Notes: generated from the sequence alone by a model not told the origin. Counted from the first letter of the stretch, positions 1 to 7,403 are shown. The stretch is 8,403 nucleotides of DNA from JBCCSZ01 sp039199225 (GCA_039199225.1 JBCCSZ010000332.1:1-8403), one strand, 5' to 3'. Translations and numbers: made by a program.

Positions 1-304
1 TGGTAATTAAGGGCTTATAAAAGAAAAAATAGACACTTTTTAGCCTGTAAAGTCGATTTTTTTTGCAACAAAAAAAAATTAATAATTTTTTGAAAAGAAT
101 AGGAAAGGAGGAGAATTTCGTGAATTGCTGTTTTTTGACCAAAGGAGTTAGTCAAGAAAATGGTTTATTTATTTAGAATAATTCTAGATTTTTTGATTGA
201 AAAATGATCGAAAAACTAAGTTAATTTCTGAATTAAATCAGCCGAGACGACCAGCTTGCAAACAAGGTGTTTCACTGCAATTAAGAAGGTGGTTTTCTCT
301 ATGT
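1..304. other. AT-rich gene-free stretch with weak inverted repeats
   Basis: No convincing gene is visible here. The stretch is very AT-rich and holds several short inverted repeats. T8G at 57-65 faces CA8 at 69-77 across a 3-base loop. TTGAC at 135-139 faces GTCAA at 151-155. The 13-base palindrome TAGAATAATTCTA lies at 174-186, followed by six Ts at 189-194. TTAATT at 221-226 faces AATTAA at 231-236. The palindrome plus T run could be a weak plus-strand terminator for a gene left of the window. The repeats nearest 221-236 could end the minus-strand gene that stops at 305. All are A/T pairs expected often in such sequence, so none is a firm call. Confidence 0.4.
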
Positions 305-1138
305 TTAGAGCTGGAAATGGATGTGATCGTCATGCCTCACAGCCTTACACCCATGGAACCTAATCTTTTGAAAGCCCGACAAACCAAGTCGTGTCTTGAG
401 GTGAGGTTCTATGAATATTTTTCGGATGCTTTTTTCTCTTGCAATGAGTTGTAGGAGTTTTTTATTGGCCGTTTCATCGAAAGTGAATCTTTCATCCTCT
501 TTTTGGAAGCAAAAATATTTGAGTAAATCGTATTGCCAATAACCTTTGTCGAGGCAAGCTGAAATTTGGTCTCGTTCCTTTTTTTTGGGTTCTTCACAAA
601 AGCCATAGCCAAAAAATGCAGGTGTCTTTTTTTGGTATTGCTTGTTGAGTTGGTTTTTGTAAATAAACCCAACGTCTAACTTCTCTCCATCGTCGTGACT
701 TCTGTGCGGTAGCAATGGATAGCCATCCAAAAAAGGAAAATTAGCGTCCAAATAGTTTAGTGAAATTGTAGGATACGCACGATGAAATTTTTGTGCAATT
801 TTCTGAAAGGCTGTCTTTAGTTGGGGGCGAACATAATGCCTGTTCATCAAACAGGTGAAAATTGTCTGAGGTTGCGCTGGAAATGTTTTGGAAGAACGCA
901 GGGGCAGCGGTATGCGCCCGCTGCGCTTTGCAAGAAGCGGAACGATCAACAAACAAGCAAACAGATAAATGGTGAAGTACACAGCCAGTTTGGTGCTTAT
1001 TTGAACCAATTTGTTTCGAATATTTTTATTGGCCTTGGAGGCGAGGGGTTTTGTTAGCAGGTAAATGATGCCACCAACTTGTGTGAGTATTGTCAAGAGA
1101 CAAAATATGATCAAGCTTTTAAAAAACTTTAGAACCAT
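305..1138 (-). CDS. Membrane-anchored LAS-type (MepA/M74-like) zinc peptidase, predicted murein hydrolase
   Basis: A 277-residue protein. Two hydrophobic segments near residues 5-29 and 51-70 should anchor it in the inner membrane. The C-terminal part carries the zinc site of LAS peptidases: H148-x6-D155 (in HDDGEKLD) and the H272-x-H274 pair in RHDDHIHF, close to the MepA C-terminal motif. An EPH at 244-246 sits where MepA-type enzymes have another conserved histidine. LAS enzymes (lysostaphin, D-Ala-D-Ala peptidases, MepA) cut peptide bonds in peptidoglycan, so a cell-wall role facing the periplasm is inferred. Classical MepA is a soluble periplasmic enzyme with a cleaved signal, so the double membrane anchor is unusual. 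The gene stands alone. Its start at 1138 puts the first membrane segment at the very N-terminus. Fold confidence is good; the exact substrate is unknown. Confidence 0.72.
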   Translation of the reverse strand: MVLKFFKSLIIFCLLTILTQVGGIIYLLTKPLASKANKNIRNKLVQISTKLAVYFTIYLFACLLIVPLLAKRSGRIPLPLRSSKTFPAQPQTIFTCLMNRHYVRPQLKTAFQKIAQKFHRAYPTISLNYLDANFPFLDGYPLLPHRSHDDGEKLDVGFIYKNQLNKQYQKKTPAFFGYGFCEEPKKKERDQISACLDKGYWQYDLLKYFCFQKEDERFTFDETANKKLLQLIAREKSIRKIFIEPHLKTRLGLSGFQKIRFHGCKAVRHDDHIHFQL

Positions 1139-1505
1139 CGTAAATATTTTCTGTTCTAGTTTTCGATTAGATATTACAAGTTCGCATTCTTTGCAATGGG
1201 AACAAAGGCATTTTGACAGAGATTGTCTGCCTTTTGCATCTTTGATTTTGACTCTAGCTCAGTAGATGTTTCAATAGAGGTATTACATTGGAATAAGTAA
1301 CGAACTTTTTTGTCAAATATTGAACAGCGTCAGAATTCATTCTCCAATACAGCAACTATGGTTATAATAGACTTAAAAATACACTTCGCTGATTTCAGGT
1401 TAGATTCACCATATTTGGCCATAATATAATGGGAGAAAATACAAATATTATTGAATCGAATATTATAAATGGTAACAGTCCATTTTTATGCATTAAAAAC
1501 TGATA
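1139..1505. other. Intergenic region between divergent genes
   Basis: These 367 bases separate the minus-strand LAS peptidase from the plus-strand DUF4174 gene and must hold the promoters of both. No gene is visible. I see a bulged stem-loop at 1203-1236 (own entry). There is also a direct repeat AATATTAT at 1444-1451 and 1459-1466, 15 bases apart and 40 bases before the DUF4174 start. CATATTTG at 1410-1417 matches seven of eight bases of the Bacteroidota -7 box (TAnnTTTG) but has no TTG at the right distance upstream, so it is only a weak promoter candidate. No sound promoter was found for the minus-strand gene. Confidence 0.45.
1203..1236. repeat. Bulged stem-loop in the divergent intergenic region
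   Basis: AAAGGCA at 1204-1210 pairs with TGCCTTT at 1228-1234. Inside it GACA at 1215-1218 pairs with TGTC at 1224-1227 around a 5-base loop. Four Ts at 1211-1214 are unpaired on one side. It lies 66-98 bases upstream of the LAS peptidase start, so on the minus strand it could be a 5' leader structure or an operator. It is less likely to be a terminator, because no gene ends next to it. Confidence 0.35.
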
Positions 1506-1937
1506 ATGAGGAAGTTAGAATTTTTATTTCTTTTTATTTTATTAAGTAATGTGGCGATGGCACAGACGAATTTTTTGCAAAAATACCAGTGGCAAAACCG
1601 TATTGTCCTATTGGCTGCTGAGGATGAACAATCGATGATTTTTCAGAAGCAACGCGCAGCTATCTTAGAAGAAAAACAAGGTTTTGCAGAACGAGATTTG
1701 ATCGTCTTTTTTGTTGGTAAAGAGGTCGTTCGTCAACTTATCGAACACAAGTCTCTAGCAGTTGATCCCTCCAAGCTGCGCAAAGCCTACCGACTTCCAT
1801 CGACTGGTTTTGAATTTGTCTTGATCGGCAAAGATGGCGGTGTTAAACTGCGCTCCCAAAAACTTGTTTCCAACGAAAAACTTTTTGCCACCATTGACGC
1901 TATGCCGATGCGCCGGCAAGAAATGAGGCGACAGTAA
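1506..1937 (+). CDS. Secreted DUF4174 family protein
   Basis: A 143-residue protein with a clear signal peptide: a charged start (MRK), a hydrophobic core and a likely signal peptidase I cut after AMA at residues 18-20. The mature part, about 27-137, looks like DUF4174. It has a strand-rich IVLLAAEDE start, a helix with basic residues, an LIVFFV strand near 65-70, an FEFVLIGKDGG segment near 102-112, and the family-typical ending IDAMPMRRQEMR. The family has a thioredoxin-like look (GKDGG followed by a short helix), but no CxxC is present, so redox activity is not supported. The function is unknown. It should act in the periplasm or outside the cell. The neighbour on the right is convergent with only 12 bases between the two stops, and the upstream gene diverges, so it is transcribed alone. 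Confidence 0.8.
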   Translation: MRKLEFLFLFILLSNVAMAQTNFLQKYQWQNRIVLLAAEDEQSMIFQKQRAAILEEKQGFAERDLIVFFVGKEVVRQLIEHKSLAVDPSKLRKAYRLPSTGFEFVLIGKDGGVKLRSQKLVSNEKLFATIDAMPMRRQEMRRQ

Positions 1938-1949
1938 GCAAGTGCTACA

Positions 1950-2915
1950 TCAGTTTCGAAATAAGCTGCCGATAACGCTACCCTCCGGAAAAAGAAATTG
2001 AATAAACAGCATCCCTTTATAATTGGTCTGGAAAAACCATTCGTTGGCAGGACGATCACCTTTTTCCAACAGCTGACCATCGGAACTATAAATTCTTATG
2101 CTCAATAATTCCCTGTCTTTAGGCCAATCAAAGTAGCATTGCTCATGGACCGGATTGGGGCGAATGGTTAAAAATTGATCGATCTCCTCGAGACGCTTAA
2201 CGCTCAGGGGCAACGGCAATTCCTGACAGTTTTCTTCCAGTGGGTCGTAGAAAATCAGATCGTCTTTGAAGGCACAAAAATCAATGGCAGGTGCATCGAT
2301 GACGGAAAAGTATTGGTAGGCCGGAATAATTGATCCAGACTTTCGAAAACGCAATTCGTCATTGAAGTTGATGTAAGATTGCTCAACAATTCCAAGTCCT
2401 TCAATCACTGTTACCCTCGTGCTGTCGTAAAATTCTCCCAACAAAAATAAGTGTTGCGTTCTGCGTATCTGCCCATCTATTTGAATGCTCCCCATGCTGT
2501 CGAGTACAAAGTACAACCCTGGGATACCAATTTCTTTTACTTCTTCTTCATTGATGAGTAAACTGTCACCGGGCTGCATGCCAAAATCGTACATCATGTA
2601 AAAGGAAGAGTCCGAATAATACAATACGCTATCGGATCGAACGGAAATGTAGTTATAAAAAGGACCAGAAACAGAAGTATCAGCATAAGAAGTTGTGTAA
2701 TTAACAGAAGTAATGTAACCTTCGATTACCGAGCAATTGCAACCGAGTAGCATTGTGTCTCCCACAACTTTATCTACGACATAGCCGCGATTATCGAAAA
2801 AGGTATAGTCGTATATCCATTCCGGGTTATTTTCGAACCAAACTTGTGCATTTATGGAGGGACTATTGAAGAAAAAAAGGAGTAAGAGGCAGAACAGGCT
2901 AGTGTTGGATTTCAT
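1950..2915 (-). CDS. Secreted protein with a type IX secretion C-terminal sorting domain
   Basis: A 321-residue protein. The N-terminus is a Sec signal peptide with a hydrophobic core at about residues 7-17 and a likely cut after INA (21-23). The middle, about 25-235, is rich in aromatic and beta-strand-like segments and has no enzyme motif I recognise. It has a CNC at 59-61. Residues 247-321 match the T9SS type A sorting domain: IRPNPVHEQCYF at 251-262, then LSIRIYSSDGQLLEKG, and a final GMLFIQFLF strand. T9SS carries such proteins across the outer membrane and the sorting domain is usually removed. The protein is therefore predicted to be released or attached at the cell surface. It is the last gene of a minus-strand series, 107 bases after the DUF1801 stop, and may have its own promoter. 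The role of the middle part is unknown. Confidence 0.82.
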   Translation of the reverse strand: MKSNTSLFCLLLLFFFNSPSINAQVWFENNPEWIYDYTFFDNRGYVVDKVVGDTMLLGCNCSVIEGYITSVNYTTSYADTSVSGPFYNYISVRSDSVLYYSDSSFYMMYDFGMQPGDSLLINEEEVKEIGIPGLYFVLDSMGSIQIDGQIRRTQHLFLLGEFYDSTRVTVIEGLGIVEQSYINFNDELRFRKSGSIIPAYQYFSVIDAPAIDFCAFKDDLIFYDPLEENCQELPLPLSVKRLEEIDQFLTIRPNPVHEQCYFDWPKDRELLSIRIYSSDGQLLEKGDRPANEWFFQTNYKGMLFIQFLFPEGSVIGSLFRN

Positions 2916-3022
2916 AAGCTTTCATTTTTGATGATAAAATTATTAGAAAGGAAAATCCATAATTTCTACTCAAATAGCTACTCGAAGACCTCGAAAATAC
3001 TGCCATTCAACTGTCATTTATT

Positions 3023-3394
3023 CTACTTTTTGTGCTTTGGATGCTTGTACGGCACTTCCTCATCAAGTAATAGAGCTTCTTGTATAATTTCGAGAATACT
3101 TTCTGTCGGAATTTCTTCTACGCTAGACAATTCGATTCCAGCAACTTGTTTTCGTCCTTTTGATTGTAGAATACCCTGTGTATTGGACAACTCATTGCCT
3201 CGGGTAAAGACCATTTCAACACCATCTTTTTTGAGGGGATTGAGGTAACAAATCCAGCTCTTGCGATAGTAAAATGGAATGCGATAGCTGATTTTTGCAT
3301 CGATTTCCGGATGCATCAACAGCAATTCATGCAGATATTGTAGGATGCTTTGTTGTTGCCCTTCTCTGTCCAAAATGAAATCTTCAACGGTCAT
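3023..3394 (-). CDS. DUF1801 (YdhG-like) domain protein
   Basis: A 123-residue cytoplasmic protein without a signal peptide or membrane segment. It matches the DUF1801 fold by pattern: an N-terminal helix with QQQSILQYLHELLL, then KISYRIPFYYRK at about 34-45 (the family's I-x-Y-x-I-P signature), a WICYLNPLKKDGVEMVF strand pair, and a GILQSKGRKQVAGIEL segment. The C-terminus is basic (KHPKHKK). Members are small and of unclear biochemical function; some resemble frataxin-like folds. The gene follows the GNAT gene on the same strand after 76 bases and precedes the T9SS-sorted protein. A shared transcript is possible, but the gaps are wide enough for separate promoters. Confidence 0.75.
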   Translation of the reverse strand: MTVEDFILDREGQQQSILQYLHELLLMHPEIDAKISYRIPFYYRKSWICYLNPLKKDGVEMVFTRGNELSNTQGILQSKGRKQVAGIELSSVEEIPTESILEIIQEALLLDEEVPYKHPKHKK

Positions 3395-3470
3395 CTGCTA
3401 TACTTTTTATTTGAATTTATGTGTCTATGGCCGCTTTGGAGGAACGACCGACCAGGTATTTTTGGGAGGC

Positions 3471-3962
3471 TTATCCCAGAGGATGTTTGAAAAAGGCTGC
3501 AGGTAGTCCAAAGTAATCTCCCGTTTTGTACAATTCAAAGCCCAGCCTTTCCAATATCTTTATCGATGGTCGATTCACAGGGTCGGTAATGGCCATGAGT
3601 TCGTGGGTATGGAGGGTGCGGGCGTATTGTATGCATGCTTGTGCTATTTCAGAGCCATAGCCCTGGCCCCAAAAGGGGGGCAAAAGAGAGTAGCCAATTT
3701 CGATTCGGCCATCTTCGAGATATACGACTTTTCCGCAGCCAATGAAATGGCCGTTGGACTTGAGGTGAACGGCCATCGATCCGGTACCTGGTTGATTGGC
3801 TATCACTTGCAAGTTTTTGTCAAAGCGTGCGCCAGCCTCCTCATAGCTCAACGGACGTCCAGTGATGTATCTCATAACTTCGGCATTCATGGACAGTTCG
3901 ATGTAATCTTTTCTATTGGATTCAGATAAGAAGTGGTACGTGAGTCGTTTGGAGTTTAACAT
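3471..3962 (-). CDS. GNAT family N-acetyltransferase (RimJ/RimL-like, Acetyltransf_3 type)
   Basis: A 163-residue protein of normal GNAT length. It begins with the SKRLTYHFL pattern of the RimJ/RimL group. The acetyl-CoA binding loop is WGQGYGSE at residues 98-105, following the strand IEIGYSLLPPF. The later motif NRPSIKILERLGFE (130-143) has the usual Asn and Ser and the GF turn. It would transfer an acetyl group from acetyl-CoA to an amine, on a protein N-terminus or a small molecule; the substrate cannot be read from the sequence. It is cytoplasmic. It diverges from the CPBP protease gene across about 209 bases and is the first gene of the minus-strand series. Confidence 0.85.
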   Translation of the reverse strand: MLNSKRLTYHFLSESNRKDYIELSMNAEVMRYITGRPLSYEEAGARFDKNLQVIANQPGTGSMAVHLKSNGHFIGCGKVVYLEDGRIEIGYSLLPPFWGQGYGSEIAQACIQYARTLHTHELMAITDPVNRPSIKILERLGFELYKTGDYFGLPAAFFKHPLG

Positions 3963-4171
3963 TTTGCGAGGGCTTTGAGCTGAATCGCAGCTGATTGAAA
4001 AGCTTTTCGCCTTTTACAAAAGGGCTGATTCGGCCTACAGATGTCCTGTCGCACAATTTAGCTAAAAGTTTACTTATCTTTCGGCTATTAGTCATCCAAG
4101 TTGCCATTTGCCTTTACAGAGGTCTGCTTTTGTGGCAACCTGGGTTTGGTAGTCGTTTAAAAATCCAAAGG

Positions 4172-5143
4172 ATGTTTTTTCAAAATGTCTACAAAGGGCG
4201 CAATGAATTCTGGGCCTACCTATTAACCATTCTCGTTGTGGGATTGGCTTACACACTAGGCGGTATTCCCTTCATGACCAAAGCCTTCTTTGCAGCCCGT
4301 GAGCAAGGGTTGGATCGAATTGAAACCATGGAAGCCATCCAACAAATGGATTTTACTCGCTTGGGCATGGACCCCAATATTGCCATGCTTTTTTTACTGC
4401 TTGTATTTGTCATCACCTTTGTAGCACTGTGGTGGATGGTTCGTCTTTTACACCAACGATCCTTCAAAAGTCTGATAACGACCAACAATCGTCTGAACTG
4501 GTCCAAGATGGGCTTTGGTTTCTTGCTATGGATGTGCTTTTCGTTGGTGGTGGAAGGAACGGGCTACCTGTTGGAACCCGAAAACTACAGCTTCAGCTTC
4601 AATGCATCCAGTTTTATTCCACTTTTGGTCATTGCATTCCTTTTGCTGCCCATTCAGACATCTGCCGAAGAGTTGTTTTTTCGAGGCTATCTCATGCAGG
4701 CTTTGGGGCAGGTGAGCGGTGAGCGCTTGTTTCCCCTCTTCACGACCTCGATCTTGTTTGGCTTGATGCACATGGCTAACCCAGAGGTCAGCAAGTTTGG
4801 CACGGCCATTATGATGACTTATTACATTGGGATGGGCTTATTTTTGGGACTATTGACGGTTATGGACGAGTCTTTGGAATTGGCACTGGGAATTCATGCA
4901 GCCAACAACATTTTTGGTGTAGCTTTTGTTAATTTCGATGGTTCGGCACTACAAACGGATGCATTGTTTCATACCTCCGAGGTTCACATGGAATTGATGC
5001 TGTCGTTCTTTGTTGTTTTTACCACTATCATTACCTTTATTTGCGCTAAGAAATACGGTTGGAAAGATTGGGGCAAACTCCGTCGACCCATAGAACGGCA
5101 AGCGCTTGAGCAAGCGACCACCCCTGTAGACACCAATGAATGA
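4172..5143 (+). CDS. CPBP (CAAX/Abi-type) intramembrane metalloprotease
   Basis: A 323-residue multi-pass membrane protein, taking the ATG at 4172 as the start. The reading frame is open back to an ATG at 3995, but those extra 59 residues look like translated non-coding DNA: a basic, low-quality stretch that crosses a short hairpin (4009-4025). AAAGG lies just before 4172, and MFFQNVYKGRNEFW followed by a membrane helix is a natural start. The active-site motifs of the family are all present (numbered from 4172): EELFFR at 166-171 with the two glutamates and the arginine, H200 in FGLMH, and H242-x3-N246 in HAANN. About eight hydrophobic segments are seen. Relatives of Rce1 cut prenylated proteins; bacterial members act in bacteriocin immunity or membrane protein processing. 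It is probably co-transcribed with the M1 peptidase 18 bases downstream. Confidence 0.85.
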   Translation: MFFQNVYKGRNEFWAYLLTILVVGLAYTLGGIPFMTKAFFAAREQGLDRIETMEAIQQMDFTRLGMDPNIAMLFLLLVFVITFVALWWMVRLLHQRSFKSLITTNNRLNWSKMGFGFLLWMCFSLVVEGTGYLLEPENYSFSFNASSFIPLLVIAFLLLPIQTSAEELFFRGYLMQALGQVSGERLFPLFTTSILFGLMHMANPEVSKFGTAIMMTYYIGMGLFLGLLTVMDESLELALGIHAANNIFGVAFVNFDGSALQTDALFHTSEVHMELMLSFFVVFTTIITFICAKKYGWKDWGKLRRPIERQALEQATTPVDTNE

Positions 5144-5161
5144 GCTTTATTTAATCGTAAA

Positions 5162-7030
5162 ATGAATTCAATGATTCGTACTATCTACTCTCTACTTTGT
5201 TTGATGTTTTTTTTGTCTTTGGGGACTTCCGTGAATGCACAGCCCGATCGTTGGCAACAGGCTGCAAAATACGATATGGAAATCGATTTTGATGTTGAAA
5301 AGCACCAATTCAAGGGGAAGCAAACACTGGTTTTAACCAACAACTCTCCCGATGCTTTGGATAAGGTCTTCTACCATCTTTACTTTAATGCCTTCCAACC
5401 CAATAGTATGATGGCTGTCCGAGCGGCCAACATTGCCGATCCCGATGGTCGGATGGCTGGCCGATTTGGCAAACTCAAGCCCAATGAAATTGGCTACCAC
5501 AAAGTAAAGTCTCTCACCCATAATGGTAAAAAGGTGAGCTTCAAAGAGGTTGGAACCATCCTGGAAGTGTCTTTGAAAAATCCCATTCCTGCTGGCGGTA
5601 AAGCCACCTTTGTCATGGAATTCGACTCGCAAGTACCCGTTCAGATCCGTCGTTCCGGTCGAGACAACAGAGAGGGGATTTCCTATTCGATGTCACAGTG
5701 GTACCCCAAGATGTGTAATTACGATTATCAGGGGTGGCATGCCAATCCGTATGTTGGTCGGGAATTTTACGGCATTTGGGGTGATTTCAATGTTAAAATC
5801 ACCATTGATAGTGATTATTTGGTAGGTGCTGGTGGAGTGCTTCAAAATGCCGATCAAATTGGCTATGGTTATGCAGATACTCCAAAGAAGCCTTCCGGAG
5901 AAAAAGCGACCTGGCATTTCTTGGCTGAGAATGTCCACGATTTTGTCTGGTCGGCAGATAAAGAATACGAGTTGATCAAAAAGCAAGCAGCGGACGGTCC
6001 ATTGATGTATTTTCTCTACCAACCTGGTGAGCGTACCACCGATAATTGGAAAATGCTGCCGGAGGTGATGGAAGAGGCTTTTGCTTTTATCAGCAAGAAT
6101 TACGGTAAGTATCCCTATCCGGTCTATTCCTTTTTGCAAGGTGGAGATGGCGGTATGGAATACCCCATGGCGACCCTCATCACAGGAGAGCGGACCTTTA
6201 GCGGCTTGGTTGGTGTTTCTGTCCACGAGTTGATCCACTCCTGGTATCAGATGATTTTGGGTTCCAACGAAAGCCTCTACGCTTGGATGGACGAAGGTTT
6301 TACCAGTTATGCTTCTGCCATTACGATGAATCACCTCAAGCGCAAGGGGCTGATTCCCGGTGCCAGCGCAGTACCCAATCCGCACGTTGGTACTTACATC
6401 GGTTATTCCAATTTCAACTTATCTGGCAATGAGGAGGCGCTCAGTACCCATTCAGATCACTTTACGACCAATAGTGCCTACGGTGTCGGTTCTTATATTA
6501 AAGGTGCCATATTCTTACACCAATTGTCCTACATCATCGGCAAACCGGCCTTCGATGAGGGGATGCTGCAGTATTTCGAAACCTGGAAATACAAACATCC
6601 CAATGCCAATGATTTTGTTCGGATCATGGAGCAAGTCTCCGGTTTGGAGTTGGATTGGTACCGAGAGTATTGGGTCAATACAACCCACAACATCGATTAT
6701 GCCGTCAAAGATGTTCAAAAAGAAGGGAATAAAAAGACGCGGATCGTATTGGAGCGCCGCGGCATGATGCCCATGCCCATCGACGTGGTGGTGACCACAG
6801 ACAATGGTAAAAAGGAGTTTTATACCATTCCACTGCGCATTATGAGAGGGGAGAAAACAGCAGATGTAGGTGACCTTAAAATCAAGGTGGCTGAAGAAGA
6901 TTGGCCCTGGACCAACCCGAGCTATGAGTTGGTGATCCCCTGTAAGTTCAAAAATGTTGTTAAGGTCCAAATAGACCCTTCGAATCGTTTGGCGGATGTA
7001 AATAGAGAAAATAATGAGTGGGGGCGGTAG
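5162..7030 (+). CDS. Secreted M1-family zinc metallopeptidase (aminopeptidase N-like)
   Basis: A 622-residue protein with a Sec signal peptide (cut likely after VNA, residues 24-26). The N-terminal beta domain, about 30-230, has the WQQAAKYDMEIDFDVEKHQFKG opening common in M1 enzymes. The catalytic core keeps the substrate-binding loop as GGMEYP (330-335, in place of the textbook GAMEN), the zinc motif HELIH at 355-359, and the third ligand E378 in MDEGF exactly 18 residues on. Y445 in SYIKGA matches the conserved catalytic tyrosine. A C-terminal beta segment runs from about 510 to the end. It should cleave residues from peptide N-termini in the periplasm or outside the cell. The protein is shorter than classical aminopeptidase N because the large C-terminal helical domain is missing, as in many Bacteroidota M1 proteins. 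A second in-frame ATG lies nine bases in, but the first fits the signal peptide equally well. Confidence 0.92.
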   Translation: MNSMIRTIYSLLCLMFFLSLGTSVNAQPDRWQQAAKYDMEIDFDVEKHQFKGKQTLVLTNNSPDALDKVFYHLYFNAFQPNSMMAVRAANIADPDGRMAGRFGKLKPNEIGYHKVKSLTHNGKKVSFKEVGTILEVSLKNPIPAGGKATFVMEFDSQVPVQIRRSGRDNREGISYSMSQWYPKMCNYDYQGWHANPYVGREFYGIWGDFNVKITIDSDYLVGAGGVLQNADQIGYGYADTPKKPSGEKATWHFLAENVHDFVWSADKEYELIKKQAADGPLMYFLYQPGERTTDNWKMLPEVMEEAFAFISKNYGKYPYPVYSFLQGGDGGMEYPMATLITGERTFSGLVGVSVHELIHSWYQMILGSNESLYAWMDEGFTSYASAITMNHLKRKGLIPGASAVPNPHVGTYIGYSNFNLSGNEEALSTHSDHFTTNSAYGVGSYIKGAIFLHQLSYIIGKPAFDEGMLQYFETWKYKHPNANDFVRIMEQVSGLELDWYREYWVNTTHNIDYAVKDVQKEGNKKTRIVLERRGMMPMPIDVVVTTDNGKKEFYTIPLRIMRGEKTADVGDLKIKVAEEDWPWTNPSYELVIPCKFKNVVKVQIDPSNRLADVNRENNEWGR

Positions 7031-7033
7031 AGC

Positions 7034-7065
7034 ATTGGGTGTGTGAGGAGAAAAATATATATTTG
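7034..7065 (+). promoter_or_regulatory. Bacteroidota-type promoter of the EAD / EAD-TIR operon
   Basis: TATATTTG at 7058-7065 is a perfect match to the -7 box TAnnTTTG used by the Bacteroidota primary sigma factor. ATTG at 7034-7037 fits the -33 box with a 20-base spacer (usual 19-20). Transcription would start near 7072 and leave a leader of about 26 bases before the ATG at 7098. The promoter begins right after the M1 peptidase stop, so the pair that follows has its own promoter and is not just a tail of the protease operon. Confidence 0.7.
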
Positions 7066-7097
7066 TAGTCAACCAAAAACAATATTCTGCCGAACTT

Positions 7098-7370
7098 ATG
7101 GATCACAAGGAGTACATCGAAGGTTTGATTGCCAAAGGAAAAACAGAAGAGGCCATTAAAGAGCTGCAAAGAGGCGCTCAAGACAGTGAATTGAAAAATG
7201 GCCTGATACTGCTTTCTGGCCGCCTGCATGTTGTGAAAGACAATGAGCGGATGGGGCTTCAAAGCAGCGATCAGATTACGATGGCTCACAACCGCATTCG
7301 GCATACTTTGATGTCTTATCTGGCCGACTATCAGCCACCTGAAGACATTGTTTTTGGTCAGGATGCCTAA
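7098..7370 (+). CDS. Solo effector-associated domain protein (EAD11-like adaptor)
   Basis: A 90-residue, cytoplasmic, helical protein that is almost entirely one domain. Residues 1-78 align without a gap to residues 1-78 of the next protein with 29 identities, including D2, K4-E5, G14-K15, A19-I20, L32, N34, G41-R42, E50-R51, I60, N65, I67 and Y74-L75. The pattern of an I-x2-LIAKGKTEEAI helix, an LLSGR turn and a final NRIRHTLMSYL helix fits EAD11, a death-like adaptor domain described from bacterial conflict systems. EADs link effectors to sensors by homotypic contact. This copy has no effector and ends with an acidic 12-residue tail. It lies 33 bases before the EAD-TIR gene on the same transcript, so it may bridge, compete with or restrain the TIR effector. 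A promoter is visible just upstream. Family call good, role inferred. Confidence 0.75.
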   Translation: MDHKEYIEGLIAKGKTEEAIKELQRGAQDSELKNGLILLSGRLHVVKDNERMGLQSSDQITMAHNRIRHTLMSYLADYQPPEDIVFGQDA

Positions 7371-7403
7371 AGTGTTTCATCACAGCTATAACCCCTCTCA
7401 TTT

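Noticed and set aside
57..77. T8G / CA8 inverted repeat as a terminator
   Set aside because: All but one pair are A-T with a 3-base loop, giving little stability, and no gene is seen to end next to it.
197..454. Plus-strand open frame of 85 codons starting with TTG
   Set aside because: Its second half lies antisense to the catalytic C-terminus of the LAS peptidase, and the peptide has no recognisable pattern.
3603..3929. Plus-strand open frame opposite the GNAT gene
   Set aside because: The GNAT frame has the full acetyl-CoA loop and family ending; the opposite frame shows no motif.
5693..6385. Long minus-strand open frame (230 codons) inside the M1 peptidase gene
   Set aside because: It is antisense to the strongest gene in the window, whose HExxH-x18-E core is intact; its composition is that of a mirrored coding frame.
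6515..7072. Minus-strand open frame of 185 codons covering the M1 gene end
   Set aside because: Antisense to the M1 C-terminal domain, no domain signal, and it would start inside the EAD promoter.
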